A stretch of 50,926 nt of DNA from positions 1-50,926 of the forward strand of contig CATXID010000010.1 in the NCBI GenBank assembly GCA_958369225.1. Direction: 5' to 3'. Under the pieces are notes generated by a model. The model searched no databases, was not told the DNA's origin, and worked only from the letters and a program-made list of their open reading frames with translations. This DNA comes from an uncultured Collinsella sp. (GTDB lineage Bacteria > Actinomycetota > Coriobacteriia > Coriobacteriales > Coriobacteriaceae). Positions 7,246-16,490 of the stretch are shown in pieces; position 1 is the first letter of the stretch, and every line of letters begins with the position of its first letter. The position numbers were made by a program, and so were the translations under genes.

Positions 7246-7629
7246 CTAGAAACCAAAGCCAAAGCCCGTTCCGGTAATCGCCGAGTACATAAAGTAAACG
7301 TTGATCACGTTGAGGAATACACCCGTGATGCAACCGTTGCGCAGGTAGCGCTCGCACACGATGCGTGCCATGGCGGCGGAGTCATCATTGTTTTTAGCCT
7401 GGCGTCCTGCCGTAAAGTACGTCGCCACGCTCAGCAGCAGGTTGAGCACTGGCAGTGCCAGCAGCTCGTAGCTCTTGCCCCAGCGCGTCACCTCGCCGGC
7501 TGCGTTAAACTTCGTTGCCACCTCAGGACCAATGTTGGGGATAACAAACGCTGCGACCACCAGCGGAAGCACCGCAAGCACCAGCAGCGCGATGCCCATG
7601 TAGCCAGCTTTTTTGCCGTATTTGAACAT
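7246..7629 (-). CDS. Small membrane protein with DUF1648-like motif
   Basis: 127 aa. Three hydrophobic segments lie at roughly residues 10-32, 55-76 and 98-118. Between the first two is PNIGPEVATKFNAAGEVTRWGKSYELLALP, the 'P..i..hfn..G....wg.k' pattern found in DUF1648/SdpI-type membrane proteins. The N-terminal KYGKKAGY is positively charged, as expected for a cytoplasmic start. It lies 11 bp downstream of ychF and on the same strand. Its role is unknown; SdpI relatives give immunity to toxins, but that domain pair is not complete here. Confidence 0.6.
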   Translation of the reverse strand: MFKYGKKAGYMGIALLVLAVLPLVVAAFVIPNIGPEVATKFNAAGEVTRWGKSYELLALPVLNLLLSVATYFTAGRQAKNNDDSAAMARIVCERYLRNGCITGVFLNVINVYFMYSAITGTGFGFGF

Positions 7630-7640
7630 ATGCGTCGCCC

Positions 7641-8717
7641 TTACACGTTAAAGCGGAAGTGCACGACGTCGCCATCGGCCATGACATAGTCCTTGCCCTC
7701 AATGCGCAGCTTGCCGGCGGCCTTGGCGCCCTGCTCGCCGCCGAGCTCGATGTAGTCGTCATAGCCAATGACCTCGGCCTTAATAAAGCCGCGCTCAAAA
7801 TCGGTGTGAATGACGCCGGCAGCCTGCGGAGCGGTCGCGCCCTGACGCACCGTCCAGGCCTTGACCTCCATCTCGCCAGCCGTAAAGAACGACTGAAGGC
7901 CGAGCAGCTTGTAGGCCGCCTGCGCGAGCACGTCCAGGCCGGGCTGCTCCAGGCCCAGGCTCTCTAGGTAGTCGGCGGCGTCCTCGGGATCGAGCTCGGA
8001 AAGCTCGGCCTCGATCTTGGCGCAGATGGGCAACGGCTTGACGCCATCGATGGGTGCCAGGTCCTCGTTGAGCATATCCTCGTCCACGTTGGCCACATAC
8101 AGGATGGGCTTCATGGTGAGCAAGAACAGGCCCTTAGCAGCGGCGCGCTCCTCGTCGGTCATCTCCATGGACGCTGCGCGCTTACCCTCGTTGAGCCAGG
8201 CAAGCAGGCGCTTGGCGACCTCAAACTTGGGCATGAGCTCCTTATCGCGCTTGGCCTCCTTCTCGAGCTTAGGCAGCTGCTTCTCGAGCGTGCCCATGTC
8301 GGCCAAGATGAGCTCGGTCATGATGGTGTCGGCATCGCCGGCGGGATCGACGAACTCGCCCGTGCGGCCCACCTCGCGCATGACGTTGGGGTCCTTAAAG
8401 TAGCGCACGACCTCGCAGATGGCATCGGTCTCGCGAATGTTGGCCAGGAACTGGTTGCCCAGACCCTCGCCCTCGTTAGCGCCCTTCACCAGACCTGCGA
8501 TGTCGACAAACTCGACCGTCGCCGGCACAATGCGACCCGGGTTAACGATGTCGGCGAGCTTTTGCAAGCGGCTATCGGGCACATCGACGATACCCACGTT
8601 GGGGTCGATCGTGGCAAACGGGTAGTTGGCGGCAAGGCCGGTCTTTTTGGTAAGCGCGGTGAACAGCGTCGACTTGCCCACGTTGGGCAGGCCCACGATA
8701 CCGATGGAAAGGGACAC
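7641..8717 (-). CDS. ychF: Redox-regulated ATPase YchF (OBG family)
   Basis: 358 aa from a GTG at 8717 (AAAGGAG five bases upstream), giving the standard start SLSIGIVGLPNVGKSTLF. The P-loop is GLPNVGKST at residues ~9-17, and PFATIDPN is the switch region. The usual NKxD specificity motif is the ANVDE form, typical of YchF, which prefers ATP over GTP. The C-terminal TGS domain (TVRQGATAPQAAGVIHTDFERGFIKAEVI) closes the protein. It is ribosome-associated and linked to stress response in bacteria. Confidence 0.96.
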   Translation of the reverse strand: MSLSIGIVGLPNVGKSTLFTALTKKTGLAANYPFATIDPNVGIVDVPDSRLQKLADIVNPGRIVPATVEFVDIAGLVKGANEGEGLGNQFLANIRETDAICEVVRYFKDPNVMREVGRTGEFVDPAGDADTIMTELILADMGTLEKQLPKLEKEAKRDKELMPKFEVAKRLLAWLNEGKRAASMEMTDEERAAAKGLFLLTMKPILYVANVDEDMLNEDLAPIDGVKPLPICAKIEAELSELDPEDAADYLESLGLEQPGLDVLAQAAYKLLGLQSFFTAGEMEVKAWTVRQGATAPQAAGVIHTDFERGFIKAEVIGYDDYIELGGEQGAKAAGKLRIEGKDYVMADGDVVHFRFNV

Positions 8718-8831
8718 GACAGCTCCTTTTGGTACAGGTACTTCAAACTGCATAAGTATAGCGCCGCCGCAGCATCTGGGCGAACCCAGACGCCACGGCG
8801 GCGCAAATGAAGCAGAGATAGGGGTCGCTGA

Positions 8832-10085
8832 CTAGTCCGCGAGCTTCTCCACCTGGTCGAGCATCTTGTCGAGCTTGGCCTTTGCCTCGGCCTTGACCTT
8901 CTCAGCTTCTTCGTGGGCCTTAGCCTTCTGGGCGGCTTTTTCCTCGGCCTCGGGGTCGACGACAACCAGATTGGACGCGTCGTGCTCAACCAACTTGAGC
9001 GCATGCTCGGGGCACACCTTGACGCAGGCACCGCAGCCCAAGCAATACGTGGACTCCAACGCAAAGCGGCCGCTTCCCACCAAATCGCAGGCAAACGTGG
9101 GGCACACGTTGACGCACTCGCCACACGACGTGCACTTGTCAAAATCACACTCCGGCGTACTCACTTGCATGTTCTGGGCAAGCTCGGGATGGTTCTGTAG
9201 TGTCGAGAGCACCAACTGCCGCCCGTGCGTGAGCGAACGGCGACGCTTGGTCGTCGTGGTGCCGCACATGGTGTTGAGCGTGCGCTCCAGTTGGGTGATC
9301 TGATGACGATGGGCTTTGAGCTTCTGTGTCACCGAGGCCAGCGCCGCCGTCGCCGGGTTGAGCTTGGTCACCGTCAGGCCCGTCGTGCGGGCGATTTTTT
9401 CCATATACTCCTTGCGCTCGTACTCGCGAAGCTTATGGCACTTGAGGCTCTTGGGGTCGACCTCCAGGCCCATACCCGTGCCAGACCACTCCTCGGCCTT
9501 CGCAATCGCCTCACCCAGAATATCCTCGCCACCGGTGTTGCGGCACTTATCGCACACGCCCAGTGGCAGGTAGACGCTCACGTTGGGATAGTCGGCCAGC
9601 ACCGAGAACCAGGTCTCGGCCGTAATATCGCCCACGCAGGCGACGACGACCTCGTTCTCGCGCGGCATGCGCTTAAGGGCGCGCGTGCAGGTAACGTAGG
9701 CGGTCTCGTGGCTCGTAGCTGCCGAGACAATGTCGTCGTAAAGGTTTTTGGGCGCCAGGCGCGGCGAGATGATCGCCTCGGTCGGACAGGCAGCGGCGCA
9801 CAGGCCGCACTTGCGACAGGAGTCGAGGATCTCGATGGCGTCTTCCTCGACCTCGATAGCGTTGACCGGGCACACGTCCATACACGCGGTGCAACCGGTC
9901 TTTTCGTTTTTGCAGGTCAGGCACGGAATGGTGTTGCCGCGCGGACGCTCCTTATAGTCGGCAGGATTCCACTGCGGCGCCGACGGATCGAGTGCATCGG
10001 TCACACCGCCAAGCGGGTTTTTAAGAAAGTCGAAACCCTTGCTGATCTCGATAATGTCATCAAACAGATCGTGTTCCTGCGCCAT
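8832..10085 (-). CDS. Multi-cluster ferredoxin-type iron-sulphur protein with coiled-coil tail
   Basis: 417 aa from ATG 10085 (AGGGAGGGG upstream). Two 4Fe-4S motifs lie in the N-terminal third (CTACMDVCP and CRKCGLCAAACP) and two in the C-terminal third (CTSCGECVNVCP and CLGCGACVKVCP). Extra cysteines occur in CLTCKNEKTGC and in GVCDKCR in the middle. A helical linker with HQITQLERTLN lies around residue 270, and the last ~45 residues are a Lys/Glu/Ala-rich coiled coil. There are no membrane segments or signal peptide. It is probably a cytoplasmic electron carrier or oxidoreductase subunit; the partner is not encoded next to it. The specific role is unknown. Confidence 0.75.
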   Translation of the reverse strand: MAQEHDLFDDIIEISKGFDFLKNPLGGVTDALDPSAPQWNPADYKERPRGNTIPCLTCKNEKTGCTACMDVCPVNAIEVEEDAIEILDSCRKCGLCAAACPTEAIISPRLAPKNLYDDIVSAATSHETAYVTCTRALKRMPRENEVVVACVGDITAETWFSVLADYPNVSVYLPLGVCDKCRNTGGEDILGEAIAKAEEWSGTGMGLEVDPKSLKCHKLREYERKEYMEKIARTTGLTVTKLNPATAALASVTQKLKAHRHQITQLERTLNTMCGTTTTKRRRSLTHGRQLVLSTLQNHPELAQNMQVSTPECDFDKCTSCGECVNVCPTFACDLVGSGRFALESTYCLGCGACVKVCPEHALKLVEHDASNLVVVDPEAEEKAAQKAKAHEEAEKVKAEAKAKLDKMLDQVEKLAD

Positions 10086-10236
10086 GCGCGGCCCCTCCCT
10101 GAGCAGTGCAAACAAGCAAGAGATAATGATACGCTATCGGCCCACGCCTCGGGCAAATTACACGCGGAGCATCTTTGCGGCAAATAGCCCATGGCCTATC
10201 GCCGCCCCGATTGCACAAGGTCAATCAAGCGCCAAG

Positions 10237-11304
10237 CTATGCCTCGCACATGAGCTGCGCGAGCTTTTGTTTGGTCACCTTGGCCTGCTCGTTTGCCATG
10301 TTGCGCTCGTTTCTAAAGACCGCATTTGCAACACCCTGCAGATCGGCATCGGAAATCTCGCCAAGGCCCAGCTCCTCGAGCGTCGTCGGCAGACCGACGC
10401 GCTGGCAAAACACGAGCACCTGATCAAGCTCGGGCGCACGCTCCAGACGCAGCTGCACCACCAGGCCAAATGCCACGGCCTCGCCATGCATGGCCTTGCA
10501 CTCGGGCAGAATCGTCAGACCGTTGGCGATGGCATGCGCCAACGCCAGGCCACCGCTCTCAAAGCCAACGCCCGAAAGCAGGATGTTGCACTCGATTAGG
10601 CGCTCAACCGCCGGCGATATACGGCCCTTTTTGAGATCGCACTTGGCAGCGACGCCGCACTCCATGAGCGTGTCATAGCAGGCGCGAGCCGCAACCAGAG
10701 CCAAGTGCCCCGGCGCGCCACCGTGTTCGTTGGCGCCGTGCGCCGCGGCGCACGAACGCGCCTCGAAGTACGTTGCCAGCGCGTCGCCCATACCAGCGAC
10801 CGTCATGCGCAGCGGGGCCGCCGCGACCACGTTGGTATCGACCACGACAAGGTCTGGATTCTTCTCGAGCATCAGATAGCGGTCGAACGACCCATCCTCG
10901 TGATACAGCACCGAAATCGCGCTGCACGGACCATCCATCGAGGCCGCCGTGGGGCATACGCACAACGGCAGCTCAGCATAAAACGCAACGGCCTTTGCGA
11001 TATCGAGCATCTTGCCGCCGCCAATGCCCACCACCATGTCGCAATACTCAGCCTGGGCTTCCTTGGCCATTTCGACAACGGCATCTTCCGTACACGGACC
11101 GTTGTAAATCTTAAAGAACGGCTCGCTTAGATCTTCATCCAGAAATCCATCGACGATCTGCCTGCACAGCCGATCCTCGGTGCCCTGGTCAAACAAGACA
11201 TAGGCAGCGCAGCCCAACCATGACAAATACCTGCCCTGACGCGAAAGTTCGCCCGGCCCTTGAACATACCGGCCGGGACCGCCATAAACCATGGGAAGCG
11301 CCAT
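10237..11304 (-). CDS. Glycerol dehydrogenase-like iron-type dehydrogenase (GldA paralogue)
   Basis: 355 aa. The Rossmann-like domain has the pattern GIGGGKMLDIAKAVAFY. Metal ligands of the GldA family are kept: Asp in GMGDALATYFEA, His in LAHAIANGLT and His in AMHGEAVAFG. It aligns along its whole length with the neighbouring GldA but is more divergent, for example HAIHNG becomes HAIANG and there is an insertion in the AAHGANEHGGAPGH stretch. It lies 113 bp downstream of gldA, with a terminator between. It may use a related polyol or hydroxyketone. Substrate not known. Confidence 0.85.
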   Translation of the reverse strand: MALPMVYGGPGRYVQGPGELSRQGRYLSWLGCAAYVLFDQGTEDRLCRQIVDGFLDEDLSEPFFKIYNGPCTEDAVVEMAKEAQAEYCDMVVGIGGGKMLDIAKAVAFYAELPLCVCPTAASMDGPCSAISVLYHEDGSFDRYLMLEKNPDLVVVDTNVVAAAPLRMTVAGMGDALATYFEARSCAAAHGANEHGGAPGHLALVAARACYDTLMECGVAAKCDLKKGRISPAVERLIECNILLSGVGFESGGLALAHAIANGLTILPECKAMHGEAVAFGLVVQLRLERAPELDQVLVFCQRVGLPTTLEELGLGEISDADLQGVANAVFRNERNMANEQAKVTKQKLAQLMCEA

Positions 11305-11370
11305 ACGAGAATCCGCCCTTCATCAAACACCGATTGGTGCAAAGTAGCCTAACCCCTTTGCACCATAGCA

Positions 11371-11406
11371 AAAAGGGGCAAAACCATTTGTCGGCTTTGC
11401 CCCTTC
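11371..11406 (-). terminator. Terminator of gldA
   Basis: On the minus strand AAGGGGCAAA pairs with TTTGCCCCTT around a ~13-nt loop, followed by a short T stretch (complement of 11370-11374). It sits 12 bp past the gldA stop and separates it from the downstream paralogue. Confidence 0.75.
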
Positions 11407-11417
11407 CTTACCTTAGT

Positions 11418-12518
11418 TTACTCATCCATAAGGTAATAATGACCCAGTGCGTCGGCACCCAGGATGGCGTTGGCGACCATCTCGGGCGTCACCTCAAACG
11501 GCATGTTGCACATGGTATCCTCGGGCGCGCACGCGGCCTCGGCAACAATCATGGCCTGCTCGCGCGTAAGCTCGGCAACGCCAAGTTCCTTCATCGTGAC
11601 CGGCAGGCCCAGCTCAATGCAGAAGCCCAAGACTTCCTCGAGTTTCTCAGTCGGAGCATCCTCGAGTACCAGCTGAACGATGGTGCCAAAGGCGACCTTC
11701 TCGCCGTGATACATGCCGTGGCACTCGGGCAGCATCGTCAGACCATTGTGGATGGCATGAGCAGCAGCAAGGCCCGAGCTCTCAAAGCCAATGCCCGAAA
11801 GCAGCGTGTTGGCCTCGATGATGTGCTCCACGGCAGGCGTGAGCGCACCCTTCTCCAGCGCGACCTTGGCCTTGACGCCATCGGCCATAAGCGTCTCGTA
11901 GCAGAGCTTGGCGAGCGCCAGGCCGGCCATGCCACCCTTGCCGCCGGCGCAAGTGCCGCCGTCGGCATCGTGCGTCGCCTGAGCCTCAAAGTAGGTTGCG
12001 AGCGCATCGCCCATACCGGAAACCGTCAGGCGCACCGGGCTCGCCGCGATTACCGTCGTATCCATCAGGACAATGTTGGGGTTTGCCTTAAGGAACAGGT
12101 ACTTATCGAACTGGCCGTCATCGGTGTAGAGCACCGAAAGCGCCGAGCACGGTGCATCGGTCGAGGCGATGGTGGGGCAAATGATAACCGGGGACTCCAG
12201 GTAGTAGGCAACGGCCTTAGCGGTATCGAGGATCTTGCCGCCACCGACGCCGACGATGATGTCGCAACCGTTGTCGCGAGCGAGCGCAACCAGGCGATCG
12301 ACCTCGCCCTTGGAGCACTCGCCGTTAAAGTCCTCAAACAGCAGCTCGGCCTTAGCCTCGGCAAAGCCGCCCTCGATCTTGGCACCGACGCGCTTCTTGC
12401 CCGAAGGCGTCACGATGACGAGGGCCTTAGCGCCGAGCGGCTCGACATAGGAGCCGAGCTTGGCGAGCTCGTCCGGACCCTGGATGTACTTGCTGGGGCT
12501 ATTGAAAATTGCAGCCAT
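11418..12518 (-). CDS. gldA: Glycerol dehydrogenase
   Basis: 366 aa, usual length. It is an NAD-dependent, zinc-containing enzyme oxidising glycerol to dihydroxyacetone. NAD-binding GVGGGKILDTAKAVAYY and the CPTIASTDAPCSALSV stretch are diagnostic for GldA. Metal ligands are Asp in GMGDALATYFEAQ, His in AAHAIHNGLT and His in MYHGEKVAFG. The GTCAGGKGG stretch is a lineage-specific loop. It is flanked by terminators on both sides, so it is probably a single-gene transcript. With the paralogue and the Fe-ADH it forms a small alcohol/polyol fermentation cluster. Confidence 0.92.
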   Translation of the reverse strand: MAAIFNSPSKYIQGPDELAKLGSYVEPLGAKALVIVTPSGKKRVGAKIEGGFAEAKAELLFEDFNGECSKGEVDRLVALARDNGCDIIVGVGGGKILDTAKAVAYYLESPVIICPTIASTDAPCSALSVLYTDDGQFDKYLFLKANPNIVLMDTTVIAASPVRLTVSGMGDALATYFEAQATHDADGGTCAGGKGGMAGLALAKLCYETLMADGVKAKVALEKGALTPAVEHIIEANTLLSGIGFESSGLAAAHAIHNGLTMLPECHGMYHGEKVAFGTIVQLVLEDAPTEKLEEVLGFCIELGLPVTMKELGVAELTREQAMIVAEAACAPEDTMCNMPFEVTPEMVANAILGADALGHYYLMDE

Positions 12519-12540
12519 AACTATCCCATTCTCTAAAAGA

Positions 12541-12580
12541 AAAAAGAAAGGGGCTCCGTACAGATACGTGCGGAGCCCCT
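12541..12580 (-). terminator. Terminator of the Fe-alcohol dehydrogenase gene
   Basis: Minus-strand stem AGGGGCTCCG/CGGAGCCCCT (12549-12558 and 12571-12580) with a 12-nt loop, followed by a T-rich tract (complement of 12541-12548). It lies about 20 bp past the stop at 12602. Confidence 0.85.
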
Positions 12581-12601
12581 CGTTACGATAACAAGAGTCG
12601 A

Positions 12602-13825
12602 TTAGAAATCGATGTCGGTGTCGTAGTAGCAGGCCTTGAGGATCTTCTCGAAGTCGGCAGCCCTGGTCTCACGCGGGTTCTCGGGCGTGCAGGCGTCGGT
12701 CTCGGCGTTCGCAGCGATCTCGGGCAGCTTGGCGAGGAACTCCTCCTCGGAAACCATCTGCGGGTTCTCGGCGTCGACCTTCACGCCACCATTCGCGTAA
12801 TCCTTGATGGACTGCGGAATGTTGAGCTGGTCGTTGAGATCGCGAATCTTCTGGACGAGCGCAGCGATGAGCTCCTCGTTGGTCTCGCCGGGAAGGTGCA
12901 GGATCTCCTTGGCCACGTAAGCGTAACGCTCAGCAGCACGCGGGTCCTTGGAGTTCCACTGGATGACCTTGCCCAGGTACATGGCGTTAGCGGCACCGTG
13001 GATGATGTGGCCGTTCTCGAAGGCAGCACCGGTCTTGTGAGCCATGGAGTGAACGATGCCGAGCAGGCCCGAGGAGAAGGCGATACCGGCGATGCACTGA
13101 GCCTCGTGCATGTGCTGACGGGCCTCATGGTCGCCAGCATAGGACTTGGGCAGCCACTCGACGATCTCGCGGATGCCGTGCAGGGCGTTGGCGTCGGTGA
13201 ACATAGAGGCGCAGGTGGAAACGTAGGCCTCCATGCAGTGGGTCAGAGCATCCATGCCGGTGTGAGCGCACAGCTTGGCGGGCATGGTGTAGGTGAGCTC
13301 GGGGTCGACGATGGCGACATCAGGGGTGATGTTGAAGTCGGCCAGCGGGTACTTGATGCCCTTGGCGTAGTCGGTAATGACGGAGAACGCGGTGACCTCG
13401 GTAGCGGTGCCGGAGGTAGAGGAGATGGCGCAGAAATGAGCCTTCTGACGCAGCTCGGGGAAGCTGAACGGCTGGATGATGTTATCGAAGGACTCCTCGG
13501 GATACTCGTAGAAGACCCACATGGCCTTAGCGGCATCGATGGGCGAGCCGCCACCGATGGCGATAATCCAGTCGGGCTCGAACTCGCGCATGGCCTCGGC
13601 GCCCTTCATGACCGTCTCGATGGACGGGTCGGACTCGACGCCCTCGAACAGCTTGACCTCGAAACCGCCTTCCTTAAGGTCGGCCTCAACGTCCTGCAGG
13701 AACCCGCCGCGGCGCATAGAGCTGCCGCCAGAAACGATGATGGCCTTCTTGCCCTTGAGGTTCTTCACCTCGTGGCGAGCGCCCTCACCAAAGTACAGAT
13801 CGCGAGGATTGGTAAAACGTCCCAT
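12602..13825 (-). CDS. Iron-containing alcohol dehydrogenase (butanol/1,3-propanediol type)
   Basis: 407 aa from ATG 13825, preceded by AGGAGG. The group III iron ADH pattern is clear: GGGSPIDAAKAMWVFYEYP for NAD(P) binding, then the four metal ligands, Asp and His in GMDALTHCMEAYVS, His in GIVHSMAHKTG and His in HIIHGAANA. It reduces aldehydes to alcohols to regenerate NAD(P)+ in fermentation, most like YqhD/BDH-type enzymes. Substrate cannot be assigned. The gene is followed by its own terminator and preceded by a 9-bp hairpin in the leader. Confidence 0.9.
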   Translation of the reverse strand: MGRFTNPRDLYFGEGARHEVKNLKGKKAIIVSGGSSMRRGGFLQDVEADLKEGGFEVKLFEGVESDPSIETVMKGAEAMREFEPDWIIAIGGGSPIDAAKAMWVFYEYPEESFDNIIQPFSFPELRQKAHFCAISSTSGTATEVTAFSVITDYAKGIKYPLADFNITPDVAIVDPELTYTMPAKLCAHTGMDALTHCMEAYVSTCASMFTDANALHGIREIVEWLPKSYAGDHEARQHMHEAQCIAGIAFSSGLLGIVHSMAHKTGAAFENGHIIHGAANAMYLGKVIQWNSKDPRAAERYAYVAKEILHLPGETNEELIAALVQKIRDLNDQLNIPQSIKDYANGGVKVDAENPQMVSEEEFLAKLPEIAANAETDACTPENPRETRAADFEKILKACYYDTDIDF

Positions 13826-14325
13826 ACTGTGCCTCCTAAACAAGCCCCTCTTAGACTTGCGTATATAACGGAGCACCCGATTGGCTCCGTTAGGACCGTT
13901 TTGCGCGTTGCCGGCGATGACAATGCGCGATGTCTAAACGTCTCAACGCTCAGACAAACACTATTCTACCGTTCTGGTTGGTCAGTTATTCACCTAAAGC
14001 CGACAATGATGAAACGTTTTTTCTATCCCTGAAGGCCCTTGTGGGGCATTCATACTCCCAAGCTGGGCAAACGTTTTATCAAGGTTGACCACATATCCCG
14101 GGCAGGACGGTGCTCCTCCAAAATGTGCCCCGTTCGCCGCCAAAAATCGACCGTTTGCGGCACTGTGATACCACCCGCGCAACCGAGGTGCCGACATTTG
14201 TGCGACATCCGTCTTCGTGGTGCAAAGGTGCAAGTCCAAGTGCGGCACCCCCGGTGTGCCACATGCGGGTAAACTAGAGCCTTATATAGAGATAATTGAA
14301 CCCTAACCGCAGCAAAGGAGGCCCC
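13826..14325. other. 500-bp gene-free region upstream of adh and the TPR gene
   Basis: No frame here has a ribosome site or family resemblance. It holds a perfect 9-bp stem, TAACGGAGC/GCTCCGTTA, at 13866-13892, about 40 bp upstream of the adh ATG, which may be an operator or leader hairpin. At 14240-14264 a dyad GTGCGGCAC...GTGCCACAT precedes a possible -10 (TAAACT, 14270-14275) for the rightward gene. Similar GTGCC-type motifs recur through 14150-14215. Confidence 0.45.
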
Positions 14326-15402
14326 ATGGCATTCGATCCCATTCAAGAGGATTGCCATCGCCTCGTTCTTGAGGCCTTGCGCCGCGACAATATCCCGCTC
14401 ACTGACGGCCCCGCCGTCGAGCGTCTAATGGAGCAATTCACCCGCAACCCCGCGCCGCTCATCGTGCACGATCGCGACCGCGCCGGGCACCTCATTGCCA
14501 AGGTGGTCGAGGCTGTCGACTACCGCATCCCCTTTATCCCCGACGACGCCCAGGCAGAGCAAGAAGAAGCCGCAGCCGAGAACATGCTCCGCGAGGCAGC
14601 CGCGCTCGATCCGGCCAACTGGGATGCCCAGCGCATGCTGACGGCGCTCACCGCCGAATCCAACGAGGAATACGTACAGTATCTGGTGTCCAAGTGCGAC
14701 GAGGTGGAGCACGATCTGGCGCTCAAGATCGCCTCGGCGCAGGACCCCTACGAGCGTGAGGCCGCAGGCGACCTGACCCGCCGTCCCTACCTGCGCTGGC
14801 TTGCCGCCTTGGCATCGCGCGCGCTCATTAGCGGCCGCTACCGCACGTCGCTGGATGCCGCGAATCGCAGCCTGGACTTTGCGCCCAACGACCCCGCCGG
14901 CGTCCGCCATACCGCGATGCTTGCCATGGCAAAGCTCGAATACCCTGCCGAGGAGCTCAAGCGTTTTCGCTCCGCCCACTCCGTGCCCTATCTTGCAAAC
15001 ACGCCGCTGCGCCGCCGTCCCAAGGACGCGGAGCGCGACCTGGACCCGTGGACGCTCATCGCGCTGATGAGCGCAGCCTGGCGCGAGCTGGATTACGAGG
15101 GCGCCGAACACTACCTGCGCATCCTGGTGCGCTCATGCCCGCACGCGGCCGAAGCACTCTACTTCCAAACCGAGTTTCCCGATGGCGTCTATGCCCGCGT
15201 CAACGTAGGTCCGGGCTCCACCGATGAGCTCGTCCTTGCCCTGTCCGAGGCGACGCCGGTGCTGCAGGAGGGCCTAGGCGCGCCCGACAACGCCAGCTTT
15301 GCCGCCTGGGTCGCCACCAACGACATCGTGCGCTCCCAAATCGACGAGCGCATCCTACGCGCAGCCGAGCAGGGGCTTCCATTTAAGGGAGGGGACCTCT
15401 AA
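14326..15402 (+). CDS. TPR-like (ST7-type) helical repeat protein, first of a pair
   Basis: 358 aa from ATG 14326 with a strong AAAGGAGG site. No signal peptide or membrane segment. Residues ~155-210 (RRPYLRWLAALASRALISGRYRTSLDAANRSLDFAPNDPAGVRHTAML in outline) look like a TPR unit with the P-N-D-x-x-G-V-R turn seen in bacterial ST7-like proteins. A second helical repeat follows at ~255-295. It overlaps the next gene by one base (TAATG), and the two proteins share the same repeat plan, suggesting an old duplication. It lies upstream of the MurT-GatD fusion in the same direction. Probably a scaffold; function unknown. Confidence 0.7.
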   Translation: MAFDPIQEDCHRLVLEALRRDNIPLTDGPAVERLMEQFTRNPAPLIVHDRDRAGHLIAKVVEAVDYRIPFIPDDAQAEQEEAAAENMLREAAALDPANWDAQRMLTALTAESNEEYVQYLVSKCDEVEHDLALKIASAQDPYEREAAGDLTRRPYLRWLAALASRALISGRYRTSLDAANRSLDFAPNDPAGVRHTAMLAMAKLEYPAEELKRFRSAHSVPYLANTPLRRRPKDAERDLDPWTLIALMSAAWRELDYEGAEHYLRILVRSCPHAAEALYFQTEFPDGVYARVNVGPGSTDELVLALSEATPVLQEGLGAPDNASFAAWVATNDIVRSQIDERILRAAEQGLPFKGGDL

Positions 15403-16445
15403 TGGATTCGAGCGTCTACATCCCCGCCTATCTGGAGCGCACCTATCTGGCATCGCACCCCGAACTCACCGATGCAGCACGCGAGCTTGTCCATAACGAC
15501 ATCAGCGCAAACCCTCAAAAGTATGCGCAGACCGAGCATGCCCAAGCGCTGCTGTCCTATGCCGGCGTTCATCGTCATTTGCTTGACGAGCTTCGCCGCA
15601 TCGAGGACATGGGCAGCGACGAGGAGTTTGAGCAGACGCGCAACCGCCTGTTCGACGATATGCGCGATGAGCTGCTCAAGATTGTTCGCGTCGATGCGCT
15701 GGCCGTCGATGCCCAGTTGCTCGCCATCATTTTGGCGGACACGCCCGTCGATGCCTGCCTGGGCGACTTGATGAAACTCGAGACGAGTACGGCCGACTAC
15801 CTGCAACAGAGCGTGCCCGGGTTTGATATGGAGGCCCCGCACTACTGGGCCAATAATGTTTTGGCCGACGGTGTCACCGCAGCAGACCTTACCATGAGCG
15901 AGCCGGCGCTTATCGGCTGGCTTCACACGCTCGAGGCCATCTCGCAGCTGTGCATGGCGAGCGCTCGTTACCGCGCCGCCGCCAACTACTCTCGCCGTGT
16001 TCTTAAGGCGGAGGGCTATCCCACCCGGGCCGCCGGCACCGTGTTGCTTGCCCTCGCCCGCTTGGAAGACCAGGACGGTTTTTTTGCCCTGGCACATCAG
16101 CTCGAGGAACAGATGGGGGCAGACGCACTCGAGAACTCCCCCTGGTACCTGCTCGCCCGCACGATTCTGCTGTTCAAAACAAACAAGATGCGCCCGGCGA
16201 CGCGCGCGCTGCGTGAGTTCGCCAACCGTTGCGAGGGCGGCGCGTTCTTCTTGCTGAACCCCATGTACCAGACGCCGTATCTTCCCTGCCGACCCGAGCC
16301 GCGCGACCCCTGGGACCTCTCGCACCAGGCGGTTTGGGAAGCCGACGGCATTATCTCGGACACCCCCGACTTTGCCCCCTGGGCCAACGCCTGCGAAGAC
16401 GTATCGCAGCTTGCCCAGGAATTTGCGCGCCGCTACGGCTTTTAG
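15402..16445 (+). CDS. TPR-like helical repeat protein, second of a pair
   Basis: 347 aa, start ATG in the TAATG overlap with the preceding stop, so translation is probably coupled. All-helical, soluble. Residues ~170-235 (LHTLEAISQLCMASARYRAAANYSRRVL...TVLLALARLEDQDGFFALA) match the repeat plan of the upstream protein, as does SPWYLLARTILLFKTNKMRPATRALREF further on. No catalytic motif is recognisable. It ends 45 bp before the MurT-GatD gene. A joint role with its neighbour is likely; function unknown. Confidence 0.7.
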   Translation: MDSSVYIPAYLERTYLASHPELTDAARELVHNDISANPQKYAQTEHAQALLSYAGVHRHLLDELRRIEDMGSDEEFEQTRNRLFDDMRDELLKIVRVDALAVDAQLLAIILADTPVDACLGDLMKLETSTADYLQQSVPGFDMEAPHYWANNVLADGVTAADLTMSEPALIGWLHTLEAISQLCMASARYRAAANYSRRVLKAEGYPTRAAGTVLLALARLEDQDGFFALAHQLEEQMGADALENSPWYLLARTILLFKTNKMRPATRALREFANRCEGGAFFLLNPMYQTPYLPCRPEPRDPWDLSHQAVWEADGIISDTPDFAPWANACEDVSQLAQEFARRYGF

Positions 16446-16490
16446 CGACGCGATCGCCCCGACCATGTCATCTATGTTAGGAACGGCTTC

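Noticed and set aside
14050..14358. 102-aa minus-strand frame in the adh/TPR gap
   Set aside because: Overlaps the TPR gene start, has no family resemblance and competes with several similar frames in the same gap.
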